From assembly GCA_022419385.1 (NCBI GenBank), contig JAJUBI010000008.1:1426001-1490000 (forward strand): a stretch of DNA of 64,000 nucleotides, written 5' to 3'. The number at the start of each line of letters is the position of its first letter. Position 1 is the first letter of the stretch. Made by a program: the position numbers and the translations under genes. Under the pieces are notes generated by a model. The model did no database searches. It worked only from the letters and a program-made list of their open reading frames with translations, and had not been told where the DNA came from. Source of the DNA: Paraconiothyrium sp. Pb-2020. Taxonomy: Eukaryota > Ascomycota > Dothideomycetes > Pleosporales > Didymosphaeriaceae. Shown piece after piece: positions 33,744 to 44,838 of this stretch.

Positions 33744-34292
33744 GCTGCATCAATACCTGGAACGAGTGATGGTGTAGCATGAGCGTTGAGCGCTCCGTTG
33801 CGTAAATAGATAGCAACCAACAGGAGTTTTCAAATTGTCGTCAGTACGAATACTCAAATCATCTTACCCTCTGTTATGGTATCGATTCTCTCGCGGAATA
33901 TGTGTTTGCGAGTTGACGAACAGCCGCGCGAGAAATCCATACGCAAAACTACTTTTGTCCATTTGCAAGATACTGTCACAGTCTCGCAAATTCAACTGGT
34001 AGACAGTTGCTTTACCCGCGGTGAGTATTCGCTCGAGGCCTATCTCTGATATGTAATGGGATGATGGGATGATCTTATTGGATGGTTTGGTTCAGTCTGC
34101 AGCCGGCAAGCAACACAAGAAAGATGCGGACTAGGACCATCCACAGTGAGGCGCACCTCCCAGCCCAAAGGTACCTTCCGCATATTATCATCGCGTCAGC
34201 AACGTAGCTTCGACCCGCGATAATACTCTTGTTCAATGGCTACCCCGCAGTTGAAGCGGCATAGCTCCGCATGGGTGCAGCTTCGCGAAGCC
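33744..34292. other. Intergenic; no gene seen
   Basis: Only short frames are present. No repeat or RNA gene was recognised. Confidence 0.4.
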
Positions 34293-34508
34293 TTAGCCCA
34301 AAGAGGTAACTTCTTCAACTGCGAACACTGCGATTTCACCGGTCAGATGCTGCATGCAAGATCCTCCGCTGTCAAGCGCGATAGTCCCCGGGGCTAGGAG
34401 GCTGATAAGTTCAGAATGATTCGCGAGATTGTACGTCATCTTGTTGCGTTCCGGAAGAAGGAATTCTCTCAGCTCTAACAGCTGAACCGCAGTGCCGAAC
34501 GCAGCCAC
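34293..34508 (-). pseudogene. Remnant of a small cysteine-containing protein related to the 38.5 kb candidate
   Basis: The minus frame ends ALDSGGSCMQHLTGEIAV...VEEVTSLG then TAA. The 38.5 kb frame has the matching INSPQNGCTFLF...VGRIASLGQG. The two DNA segments agree at about 23 of 30 bases around TCTTTGGG. CAA in the 38.5 kb copy corresponds to TAA here, a CpA-to-TpA change. No signal peptide can be seen for this copy. Confidence 0.3.
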
Positions 34509-34775
34509 AGCGCAGTCTACGAACCGAGTCTGTAGCTGGTAATGCTACCCAAATTATCTTAATCTTATCCTCGGACACTAGTATGAGGCCTTGACGAGCA
34601 CGACGCTCCCCATGACCCGCTTCAAGCATGGCATACCCTCTTCTTGCTCAGGGTTCTCTTATCAGTTGACCTTCCCCAATCACTTGCCTTTCAGCGAAGT
34701 ACTTGTTCCTTTTCTCCACTCCAGTCGATATCTAGGTCGAAGCTCGAGATTCCCATCCGTCGTGGATTTTCAACA

Positions 34776-35714
34776 ATGGCACAAGGTTGGGACGGTCTTT
34801 CAAACGCTGCGATGGTCGAGCCTCGCAAAGTGTACGATCTAGCAGACTTAACTTCGATAGTTACGGGCAGCTCAAGGTGCGGAAACACATGTATGGGTTC
34901 ATCGAGAGCGACATACTGACGGTTCATCCCAGAGGGATCGGTGCTGGCATTACACTCGAGCTGGCTCGACGTGGAGCCAATGTAGTTGTCAACTACACCT
35001 CACCGAAGAGTCGGGACGCAGCCGAGAGTATTGTAAGCACAATCAAGGGTTGTGGCTCAGGAGCACGCGCCATCGCGATTCAAGCCAACATTGTCACCGC
35101 AGCAGGACAAGATAAGGTAGTGGACGCAGCGTTAGAGTTGAGCGGAAATAAGGCTATCAATATCCTCGTGCATAATGCGGGCAACGGTGATGATTGCTTC
35201 TTGCCGGAGATCACTGAAGCCTTCTACGAGATGCAGACTGATCTCAATGTCAAAGGTATATGACCCATGCTTGACTATACTGATAATAAGACTGACTGTT
35301 CGAATAGCACCTATTTTTCTCACGCAGAAGGTCATTCCTCACATGCCCCGCGGCGGCCGCATCATCCTTGTTTCCTCCTGCTCCGCACGCATGGGCGTTG
35401 CACAACAAACCGTATACGCCGCCACTAAAGCCTCAAACGAATCCTTCTCGCGCGTGTGGGCTACGGAGCTGGGTCAAAGCAAAGGTATCACTGTGAATTG
35501 TGTAAATCCCGGACCAGTTGCGACGGATGGTTATTTCAACAGCACGCAAGAATTTCTTGACGACCTGAAGCCTCTTATCGACTCGACGCCTGCGGAGGCA
35601 AGAGTCGGCGAGGTTAGAGACATTGCGCCTATCGTGGGATTTTTGGCGAGTGAGGAGAGCAGGTGGGTCACCGGAAGTACTGTCAGTGCCTGTGGCGGGC
35701 TTCTGTTTTTTTAG
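34776..35714 (+). CDS. Short-chain dehydrogenase/reductase, naphthol-reductase-like
   Basis: Exons 34776-34876, 34933-35255 and 35308-35714 (introns 56 and 52 nt) give 276 residues. A ~28-residue N-terminal extension precedes the NAD(P)-binding TGSSRGIGAGI, which is created by the first splice. Then follow NILVHNAG, the catalytic Ser in LVSSCSARMG, Tyr-x3-Lys in VYAATKAS, and NCVNPGPVATD. An intact classical SDR. The sequence style resembles tetrahydroxynaphthalene reductase-like enzymes of secondary metabolism, but the substrate is unknown. Same direction as the dioxygenase upstream; convergent with the amine oxidase gene. Confidence 0.9.
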
Positions 35715-35957
35715 ATAGGCCGAATATGATCAATCTGGCACAACAGATCCTATGTGAAATAACAGTGGACATATTGTTGATGTGTGCGAAAGGATGATAT
35801 TTCCGGGCTCTCAGTCAACCATGTCTACAGTTTTCCTTTCCCTTCTCTTAGAACCGATAATCGATGATTGTGATCCGCATCTTGCGTGACTGTAGTTCGC
35901 CTGTACACATACTCCTAACGGAACTTCATACAACGCTTACATTTCTGGATGATATAA

Positions 35958-37990
35958 TCAGGTCCGGGAGTCGCTTTTCGGACAGCCAATACAATCGGTC
36001 AACGTCGACTTGTTGAATTTCTGTGTCGAGCGCGGGACATCATTGGAAGGATTGGACTCAAAGAAACTCGTCGGCTTCAACATCATCGTCATCTTCTCAT
36101 TTGGCATGACCGGAAAATCTACATGAATAGTTAGCGAGTTTACCTTTTTGGAAAAACTCTGCCATTTACCTTCAGGCCGTGTAACATGCGTGACCCCAAA
36201 CGTGTGCCACAGAACGACATCTTCGTTCTCAAGATCCTCTTTCCTCTCGCTCCAGATGGCCAGACCTGTGTCTTCGCGGCTTTGATTGGTGAATTCACCA
36301 GCAGCGTACAGCTCGTCGTCCCTGTATTTGGTAACCCAGATTGGCCTTGACGCAAAGACACCTCGTTTGTAATTGAATGTTGATGGGCTCATCATCATCA
36401 TCTGCGATGGAATGGCGTGCAATCTGTACCCCACAGGCTTTCCAGAAATGCTGTTGATGTGCGAAGGGTTGACGATCTTGTAGGTACGCGACTTGGTAAG
36501 ATCAAGATCGTACGCACCTGGCTGTTTGATTGTGGTTGATTGTACGCGGAATGCGTTGCCAAATGGGTCAAGCGACTTGTCTGAGCCACCAATCGGTACA
36601 CAGTCTTCGTACACGATGCTGTTCTTCCGACCATCGAGTGAGGGATCGATGCGCACATTGAACAAGTGTTGATGGTTTGCAGCCGTGACACCAGGCGCTA
36701 CGGTGGTCCCCCACTCATGGTGAACTTCCTCGTTCGAAGGCATGGTCGAGACAATACCTGTTGCTTTCACCTCGATGTGCAAGTTCGCGGTCTGGTCGAG
36801 GATGAAAGCTAGGATGTACTCGTAATTTGCAACTGTTGCTGTACATTGTAGAACGAGTTGGCGATCCCGCACGACTGAGGAGAGATTGTTGCGGAAGTTC
36901 GTGTGTTTCCAACCGATGCCCTGGTCGACCTCGTGCATGCAAACAACATTCTTCATGAGCACTGGCTGTCCTCCAAAATCGCATCTATACCCATGGAAGT
37001 AATGGATTTGGCCTAGGCAATCGCAGCCAAGCTCCAATGTGTTTGATGTGAGACCAAAACCGGAGTCACCCAGATCGAACGCCTGTTTCCGGTGGTAGGG
37101 TGTTCGCGGATCACCATAGGGCACTGTCATCTCGCTCATAGAAATACGGTAGAACAATGACCTGCCATCGTAAGTGATGTTGTTCAGCACAGGCCCTTCG
37201 CGAAGGTTCCAGCCCAAGTGGAAGTTCCACTTTTGCCAGGAAATGCTCCGACCCCTGATTTTGAAGGATGGACCATCTGGTTGAAAAATCTGCAATGGTT
37301 TGAGGTCCTTCCTGAAGTAATCTTGGCCCAATATATCCTCGGCGTACTCAACAGGTCGGACGGCATTCCATGGCTGCGTTTCGGCAGTGGTCTCAAAACC
37401 AGAATTTAGAGGGAGTCGATCTATCCAGCAAAGCTCTAGCGTATGCGCATCAAAGACTGGCGCAAAAGGCGCAGGAAGAGAGTAGTGGTTCGCTTCAGGA
37501 TCGTCGTTCAGAACAATGTACATGTAGCATTGAAACAGTCCTCTCCGCTCTTTGCCCTCATCTGTACCATACGCCCATGGGTCATTGATGACTTTTGCCC
37601 TAGCCGGGAGCTTCAACTTCGCTATCTCGGCCAGTACATCTGGATGTGAATTGCAAGCATCATGAACACGTTCGAATTCCCAATAGTCCACCGGTCCTTG
37701 AGCGTCAGGATGCACTTCCTGTAATTCTACAATGCGTCGTGTGATGTTGACGACAGCTTTCCAGAGATGGGGAGAACCAACAACGTGATAGTAGATCCTA
37801 GCCCGCGATCTAAAGTGTTGGTCTTATCGGCAATCCAAGACAAAATATCGTTCTTCGGACCCTCCAATAGATCGATGGCTTTTATCCTTAGTTTGGTGGG
37901 AGACGAGTGTTCGTGCAGAACATCGGATGCTACACAAATTTCCGTTGGAGAGATAGGGTCTAGGGGATGGGAGAAGGTAGAAGCAGCCAT
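35958..37990 (-). pseudogene. Copper amine oxidase gene with one apparent frameshift near the N-terminus
   Basis: ATG 37990 opens MAASTFSHPLDPISPTEI, typical of fungal copper amine oxidases. The frame is lost at about 37820. A one-base deficit after DKT would restore HFRSRARIYYHVVGSPHLW, and from there the frame is open to 35958 apart from a 51-nt in-frame intron (36119-36169). All catalytic parts are present: VANYEYIL with the Tyr that becomes topaquinone, the base Asp in FDLGDSGFG, and copper His in ANHQHLFNV and THVTRPE. Such enzymes oxidise primary amines to aldehydes with release of NH3 and H2O2. A single-base break in an otherwise perfect gene could be recent or a base-call error; I label it broken as the sequence stands. 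Confidence 0.75.
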
Positions 37991-38487
37991 ATCGGGGGTA
38001 TTAGGCCGAAAGTACTTGTGCAAAGTGGAAAATGATGCTGAAGAACTGCTGGAAATATTCTTGGGTCAATCCTGTACCTATGTACGGAAAGCCGTGCGAA
38101 TCTGGCGCGCTGTCAATTAATATGCGCTCAGAGTACATCGCCTGAGTATGCGCACATGATTTCCTCGTGGCTACCGTGTGGCGGAAGGAATCTCAAGGGC
38201 ACGCATTGCGCCTCTTAGTCTGAATGTGAGGTCTTCTAGGGAAATTCTAAGGCGCTTCCGTGCGACCACATACATGAGGTTGAGGTTCTTTCTGTAACAG
38301 GTAGAGTGCTCAGTACCGGTAGGCGTAGGAAATCTAGTCTGATCGCTAGTCGAACCTATCGTAGACTTCGCGATAGCTCCATCGCCTTCTCATGCCGTAA
38401 GCTGAGGGTTCGATACAGTAGCAGGAAGCAGATGCTTGTTCCACTGGAGATCAGAGCGGGGCAAAGATCGAGGTATGAATCGAAGAG
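37991..38487. other. Intergenic; no gene seen
   Basis: Upstream flank of the amine oxidase gene. No domain-bearing frame was found. Confidence 0.4.
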
Positions 38488-38706
38488 CTAATTACTGTAA
38501 TGGGACATCCGATCAATTTGCTGTTGGCGCCCGAGTCGCTGATCTAGTGCCCGGCCTTGACCCAAAGAGGCAATTCTTCCAACCGCTTGCGCAGGGCCTG
38601 CCGTAAACAAGAACGTGCAACCATTTTGTGGGCTGTTAATGCAGATGTTCAAGCTTCCTAACGTTACAGATGTTAGGAAAAGTCCGACCATCGCCAACCA
38701 GCTCAT
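38488..38706 (-). CDS. Candidate small secreted protein (72 aa)
   Basis: ATG 38706 starts MSWLAMVGLFLTSVTLGSLN, a convincing signal peptide. The short mature chain has two Cys (ICINSPQNGC) and a polar C-terminus. It shares the pattern I-x-[LI]-[DN]-S-x2-G-x-C plus SLG with the remnant at 34293-34508. No family is known. The small size makes the call tentative; it could be effector-like or a chance frame. Confidence 0.3.
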   Translation of the reverse strand: MSWLAMVGLFLTSVTLGSLNICINSPQNGCTFLFTAGPAQAVGRIASLGQGRALDQRLGRQQQIDRMSHYSN

Positions 38707-38896
38707 CGGCCGCACCTAGATGATTATTCGCACATAACGTACCTCTTGACCTTACATGGTTCAGTCATAACAAGTTATTGCTCTCAATATCACCCTCAGT
38801 CTCTTGAAGCTTGCACCTTTGACATATAGGTCATACGTCGAATGCCGTTTATTTTCTGTTGATCCCTAAACGCCTCCGGACTGCCCTTTATACACC

Positions 38897-39655
38897 ATGG
38901 GTTCCATCAACAACAATACTCCTAACTACAAGGCGAACATTGCGGAGCTCAAGAAGGCGCTCGATGGCGTGGGAGAATACCAAAAGATGCTTCGGGGGGA
39001 GCTATATTACTCCTTTGGCCCAGAAATGACTTGGGCGAGGCGTCGATGCGCGATTGCCTGCCGGAAATACAATGCTGCTGAAGATCCCACGCGAAGGGAA
39101 CAGGTCGCGATGTGGCGAGAGTAAGCCAATATTTGCTACAATCCATGAATGCATGCTGACGTTCAAAACATTATCCTCGGAAACACCGATCCGTTGCCAC
39201 CACAGGTGGCTACGCAAGAAGAAGATGACGCTCAATTCGGTGGCGATCCATGGGTGGAAGGTCCTATTCGTATCGATTACGGCCTTCACGTTACCGTCGG
39301 CCGAGACTCTTTCATTGGACCCAATTTGATGGTACTGGATACTTGCAAGGTAAGCATCGGCGCGCGTGTGTTAATTGGTCCAAACGTGTCAATCTACACT
39401 GCTACACATCCTGTGGACCCAGCGATACGGCAGGGAATTGTAGGACCAGAGATGGGCAAAGAGATATATATTGGAGAGGATTGTTGGATAGGAGGGGGCG
39501 CATACATCTTGCCAGGAGTTACCATCGGGAGGGGTGTTACGGTGGGCGCCGGCAGTGTGGTCACGAAGAGTGTGGAGCCATTCACACTGGTCGCAGGAAA
39601 TCCGGCGCGAGTCATTAGGAAGCTGGAGAATAACTTCAAGGGAGACCTGAAATAA
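38897..39655 (+). CDS. Maltose/galactoside O-acetyltransferase-type (NodL/LacA) enzyme, doubtful splice acceptor
   Basis: ATG 38897 gives the Mac-type N-terminus (QKMLRGELYYSFGPEM, about 28-43). The first exon ends at 39120 in a good donor (GTAAGC). Protein logic requires exon 2 to start at 39169 (C-ATT-ATC), giving MWRDIILGNTDPLPPQ, and a CTGAC branch site lies just upstream. But the last intron bases are AA, not AG, and the next AG would lose frame. From there the left-handed beta-helix is complete: DPWVEGPIRIDYG, ATHPVDPAIRQ with the catalytic His, and GRGVTVGAGSVVTK. It probably acetylates a sugar or small alcohol. Function depends on whether this intron is still removed. Confidence 0.75.
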
Positions 39656-40640
39656 ATTCAAAGACTTTGAAATGCAGCGGTACGTCAAGCACTCAGAGGT
39701 GAATTTCTGCTCCGGTGCTATGGTCTGTGTTCTCTATATTAGAGTCTGATAGCCTGCCATCGTAGTGACGATACCGACTTCTAGTCTCACGAGGGGCGCG
39801 CTGGCAGGATGCATCTCGATAAAGTTCTCTGGCATTAATCTGCACTCAGAAGAGCTTGTACGCGCGAAGTGAAAGTCTACGCTGGTGAAAGTCAGTGGGC
39901 CATATCTTTTTTTTTGGGACAGCGCCGTAAGGATGGCCCACAGACCTGTTTGATTCTGAAAAGTTTGATCCCGTATCTTCCCTCTTTGGAAACCGTCGAT
40001 GCCTTTCGAACTGGCAATACATACGACGGGCGAAACGTCTTCGAAGTCATAGTGCAGGTGGCGGCAGGGAAGTATAATGACTTGGAGATGGTTTTCTTCT
40101 ACCGTGATGTGTGCAGATGTAAGCCCCTCTACGCGATGTCGAAACATCTCACGGCTGGCTAACGTTCAAGAGACACATGACGTTGTATTAGCAAGGTCCT
40201 ATGGCGAAAAAGAGGTATCAGGACGATTACATCAAGCACTCAATGATGACTAAAACTCGTGTTGAAGGGAAAGACTCTCGGATGGTAGGATGATGCACTA
40301 GTACGTGCTCTATGCCATTGTCAATGACAAGAATGTTCTATGGTTGTGAATTTTCCAAGAACTGCAGCCTCATGTCCGCGCCTAGTGTATCCATGCTGTG
40401 ATGCTAAACATAAAGTCTCATAGCCGAACACTTAAAGTTCTTTTTTAGTGGTGTAAACTAGTGAAACGAATAAATGTGGCGTACAAGGCACGTGAGTGCG
40501 AAGTGAAAGCCTACCCTGGAAAAGGCTCACAGCCTAGTGCTCATTGGACCTATGCGCTACTGTTGTACCCATCTGCAATAGATAAACCTTCTGTTGCTCC
40601 ATTTGCACCTAATCGCACCCCCAGAAAACAGTAAATAGAG
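39656..40640. other. Gap with a degenerate short duplication
   Basis: Minus-strand frames near 39734-40147 encode TSVDFHFARTSS. A diverged copy of the same DNA (GCGAAGTGAAAG and flanks) recurs near 40497-40530, where one frame gives FHFALT. They look like two remnants of one gene. No intact gene is supported. Confidence 0.3.
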
Positions 40641-41484
40641 ATGACATCAACCACCGCATCCGACGTCTCTGCAAACCCTCTAGCTTCCATCAGCAACATG
40701 AAGACTGCCGCGATGGCAGAAGCAATGTAAGTACTCAACTACAACCGAAGCCCCCTCCAGATCTTTCTCACAGTCATGTAGCACTGTCCGCAACCAGCTT
40801 GAGTCTCCTTTCCTGCGACTCCCCGGCGAGATTCGGAACAAGATCTACGCCTACACCTTTCCTGGCACTATCCTTAGTGTCGTGCCTTATACTGGAAAGC
40901 TAGAGGACCGCAGCAAGGGTAGCTACTATCTACTGTTCACCTGCCGACAGATCCTCGCCGAGGCGAAAAAGCTCTGCATGGGCAATGTAATGCTGGAGCT
41001 GCCGCCTCTGAAGCATACGTTTGCTTTCCGCCGGACCGTTTCCCTGTCGACTATGGAGCCACTTCGTCGTGTCAGGGTGTCAAGGAAGTTAGCCCAGTTC
41101 ATGATGTGCGGCAAAGATCATGCGAATACAGTGCAGGTCATCGGATCCCGCTTGACTTCCCTGGGTGTTATTGAAGTCTGCCATAACTATCCTCGGTCAG
41201 TATATGAACGGACGCTCCTTAATCATTACCTGCGCAGAGCAACTGGCAATCAGCTCCTCAAGGTAGATTTTGTGCAGCGCTGGGTGTCGTGAGTGCGTAG
41301 GTAAGTTTTCCCATGTGCTGTCGAAGTCCTCCACAGGCAGCTAATACTCCAATAGATTGTTGCTACCTCATGCGGTGACTTGGAGCCTACGGCGAGGGAT
41401 GATCGAATGAAACAGTTGTGGAGCCATCATGTTCCTGAACTTCCTGGCCTCTGGATTGAGCGGAGAATGGCAAAGTTGACTTGA
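40641..41484 (+). CDS. 2EXR/F-box-like protein
   Basis: Exons 40641-40726 and 40782-41292 (55-nt intron) give SPFLRLPGEIRNKIYAYTFPG at about residue 35, the classic motif of this fungal group. It is followed by LLFTCRQILAEAKKL and a helical C-terminal part up to TGA at 41290. Downstream, after AATAG, an open stretch 41356-41484 (IVATSCGDLEPTARDDRMK) looks like a final exon. However, no donor joins it in frame, so either the protein ends at 41292 or there is another break. Function unknown. Confidence 0.65.
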
Positions 41485-41613
41485 ACCACAAACCTGCCTT
41501 GTGGGTTGGCGAATTGGAGACATTCAACGCCGCCTGGACATCATGTACTCGTCTTTCAGATAGAGGCTAGAGATAATACACATACAGCTTCCAACGAGTG
41601 TCTAACACCTTTT

Positions 41614-42665
41614 CTACCCTTGAGGCGCATAAAACTTCCTCGGCCAGATATTCATTCCAATCTTCTCCCCCTCCCCCACTGGCAATCCCGCATGCACCAC
41701 CCTCCGATCCCCCACCCCATCCTTCCCAATATTGACCCAAAACACTGCATTGCCCTTCACAGGCTTGAATCTCACTCCTTCCCCATTATCACCCTCCTTC
41801 TTTCCCCTCGTCAACCTTCCCTCAAACCCAGACTCCTTCCCCTCTTCCACATCCACACCCGGAAACCACGTCTCGCCTGCGGTACAATTATCCCTCAGAA
41901 AAACGAAGAAACTCGCAGGCCTATTGAATAGTTTTCCACTTCCATCAGCAAGCCGCTGGTGTCGAGGCCAGAAGTCCGTGTGCAGGTCATAGCGCTGGGT
42001 TGGGAAGTAGCGGACGAGCTGGGGCGTGGAGAAGGGCTCGTGAGAGTGCAGGACGGTGCCTAAGAAAGTTCGGGCGCGGGAGATGACTACAAAGGTTAGA
42101 AGTGACGAGTATATGGGAGGGTAGAAGTACTGCATGATACCAAGGGGTGGTCGAGGTCGAGGGGCGCGCTCTGGCTCGTCCGCCCGCTGACCTTCTGCGT
42201 TCCGCCTCCGGATCTCGAAATGAAGGAATCCTCGAAGTCTTCAGATCCTAATTTGATTAAGGCTTCGGCCTCGGCGGCAGAGGTGAAGTTATTGATGTAC
42301 ACCATCAGCGGGTCTAGCGAAACGATCTGCGTTGTATAGCTGTGTGTTCGACATGCATCGAGTAGCAATGGCGAAGACGGGTCGATGGCAACATCCTGGC
42401 CATTTGGAGTTGTAGGAGTGGTGCGCAAAACGGATGGAAGGGCTGGAAGATATTGGAAAAGATAGGTGGAATAGAGAGCTTGAAGGAGGAGAGGAGTCGT
42501 GAGGAGGATAATGGAGAGGGCTATAAATTGTGCAGAGGACTGTGAGAGGAGGTTAGAAATCACTTGACCTAGACTGAAACGAACACTCACGAGTTCGAGC
42601 TTCATAGTCTTATTAATTCTGCGCGCCGAATGTGAAGCGCCCTGGGATTGACTTGGTTTCGTCAT
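41614..42665 (-). CDS. Membrane-anchored prolyl-4-hydroxylase-like Fe(II)/2-oxoglutarate oxygenase
   Basis: ATG 42665. Exons 42665-42591, 42539-42131 and 42086-41614 (introns 51 and 44 nt) give 318 residues. The 51-nt intron is in frame with no stop; removing it joins MKLEL to SSAQFIALSIILLTTPLLL, an N-terminal membrane anchor. The P4H domain shows His and Asp in YDLHTDFW, distal His in RVVHAGLP and a basic residue near GMNIWPR for 2-oxoglutarate. NNFTSAAEAEALIKLG is the usual opening. Predicted ER or secretory-pathway enzyme; fungal substrates of this class are unknown. Confidence 0.87.
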
Positions 42666-43132
42666 CTTGGTAATTTTGGAACGCACATTGCAGTTGCAGA
42701 TAGGCAACGGAGATTGTGTTGTTGCTTGTTATGGTGCTTGTGTCTCCTGCTAGAATATCTAGAAGGCTTCGTGGGATGGTTGCACTGCATAAACAACGGC
42801 GAAATTATTTGCAGCGGCAGAACGACGCGACGCGGGGACTAATTGTAAGGTGTCAGTAATTCCTTCCTATTGCCATACTAGGAGCAAGGGTAAGAACAGC
42901 CTGGGCGGGGTGCGGCACGCTGGAGCAATATATCTTGGCGGGGTACCCTGCGGCAGAAATCAGGGAGGTCACGAATAGGGACACTTGTCAAAATGGCCTG
43001 ACACGTGTGCATGGAGCATCAAATCCAAGAAGCGCGATCTTTCATCTTGCTCATCCATTCTTGTGCGAGTGTTCGATTCTATGACCTGTATCGCACCTAT
43101 CAGCCCTTCCTATCATTACAACGTACAGTAAC
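42666..43132. other. Intergenic; no gene seen
   Basis: 5' flank of the hydroxylase and 3' flank of the MFS gene. No coding frame is supported. Confidence 0.45.
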
Positions 43133-44838
43133 TTAGGTGTTGAAGTGCCATCTCGGGTGCCTGTCACCCAACTTCAAGTCCTCTTCTGAGTCATGGAACC
43201 CGCTCGTCTGAGGGTTCGCTGCGAGATACTCCTCCTTTTGCTTATTCTCTCTTGCTAACAGCCACCACAACGTGCTCACCACAATGACATTGCCGACTAA
43301 ATAACCTAGCGCGACCGAGTGTCCTAGAACATATCGAGGCGAAGTAGCTGGGCGATAGAGTTGTGTTCCAATAACAGCGCCCAAGTTGCCAATCGAGATT
43401 TGCATAGCATTAGCCGTAGCTCGCTTTGTCTGACCAGAGACGTTGATGGCGGGCCAGGACAAGACCAGCGCGACAGAAGGATAAATACCCATCGCTGCGA
43501 AGAAAGTCCCAACGTACGACACACCAGGTTTCTGCGTGGGATGCTTGTTTGCGAGAAGAATGATGTAGCCGATGATGGCTAGGGAGGTTGTAGTGATAGT
43601 GAAGAGTGCGCGACGTTTGTACTTCTCGGCAAGGACAGCCCATCCAATAGTGAACAATGTGGCTACCGCATATGGAGGGATAGAAAGAAGCTGCGACTGC
43701 GCGGCTGTATATCCCATATCCTTGATGATAGTAGGCTGACAATTGTTAATGCGCGTTTATTTAATTGGGTGAGGATACTCACCAGAAAGAGTGACAAGGT
43801 GTACAAAGGCAAGCTCATCGTATGGAAGCAAGCACCGTATAGCCATACCTTCGGATCCTTAGCAGCGTTGGTCACAGCAGCCCAGGTGAATTTCTCGTCG
43901 TGGGTCGCGTCGCTGTCGGCTTTGAGACGAGCATTGATGTAGGCGCGCTCTTCCTTAGATAGCCAGCTGACTGTCTCTGGGTAGTTCGAAATGAACAAGT
44001 ACGCAAGGGACGCAATTACAATGGTCGCAAGACCTTCCTACAAGAACGTGAGCGCATATCGATAAAAAGACCACGCATAAGCTTACCAAGATGAAGATCC
44101 AACGCCACCCCGCGTATCCTCCAACACCTCGCATATGCGCGATTCCATAGGCTAATATACCTCCAAAGGCACCTGCTAGCGAGGCACAACTGAAGAAAAG
44201 GGAGATACGATATTGCCGTTCGTCCCTCTTATACCACATTGACAGATAGTACACGACTCCGGGGAATAGGCCAGATTCAGTGACCCCAAGACTGTGAACA
44301 TTAACAACGCGCTGAAATCAACGACGCAGGTCAAGGAAATCTTACAAAAAGCGGACCGCGAAAAAGCCAGCCATATTCTGCGTGACACCCATAAGAGTAG
44401 CCACGATCCCCCATGCAATCGTCAATGTTGGGAGCCAGAACTTCGGTGTTGTGCGCTTAAGCACGATGTTACAAGGAAGTTCGAAGAGCACGTATCCGAG
44501 GAAATAAAGTGTCAGACCGGTGAGGTACTGATTTCCGGTCATGGCTTTACCATTGGATTGCTTCAGATCGTTCAGCAAGCCCTCAATCCTGGCGTTGGCG
44601 ACTAGAAATGTTGCGTCAGAAGATTTCCAACGAGCATTGGAAGCAGACCGCAATACGCACCATTGCTGCGATCCAAGAATGAAAGCAGATACAAAATAGA
44701 GACCGCCGGTAGGAGCCTCAAGTCGAGTTTCCTCAGGAGTCTCCTCTCGTTGACATCGCCGGGTGCAATGCCCTCAAGATCCGAATCAGAGTTGGTTGAC
44801 GCGCAAGGCCTCTCGACCTCTGCTTTCTCCGAAGCCAT
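43133..44838 (-). CDS. MFS transporter, anion:cation symporter family (DAL5/allantoate permease-like)
   Basis: Exons 44838-44661, 44601-44346, 44291-44087, 44037-43783 and 43735-43133 give 498 residues with introns of 47-59 nt. RRLLRKLDLRLLPAVSILYL, then LSFLDRSNVANARIEGL and FELPCNIVLKRTTPKFWLP, identify the DAL5-type carrier. ESGLFPGVVYYLSMWYKRDE and 12 helices follow, with a cytosolic C-terminal tail. Members import carboxylates, allantoate, nicotinate or other organic anions at the plasma membrane. The gene is intact; the substrate is not predictable from sequence alone. Confidence 0.92.
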
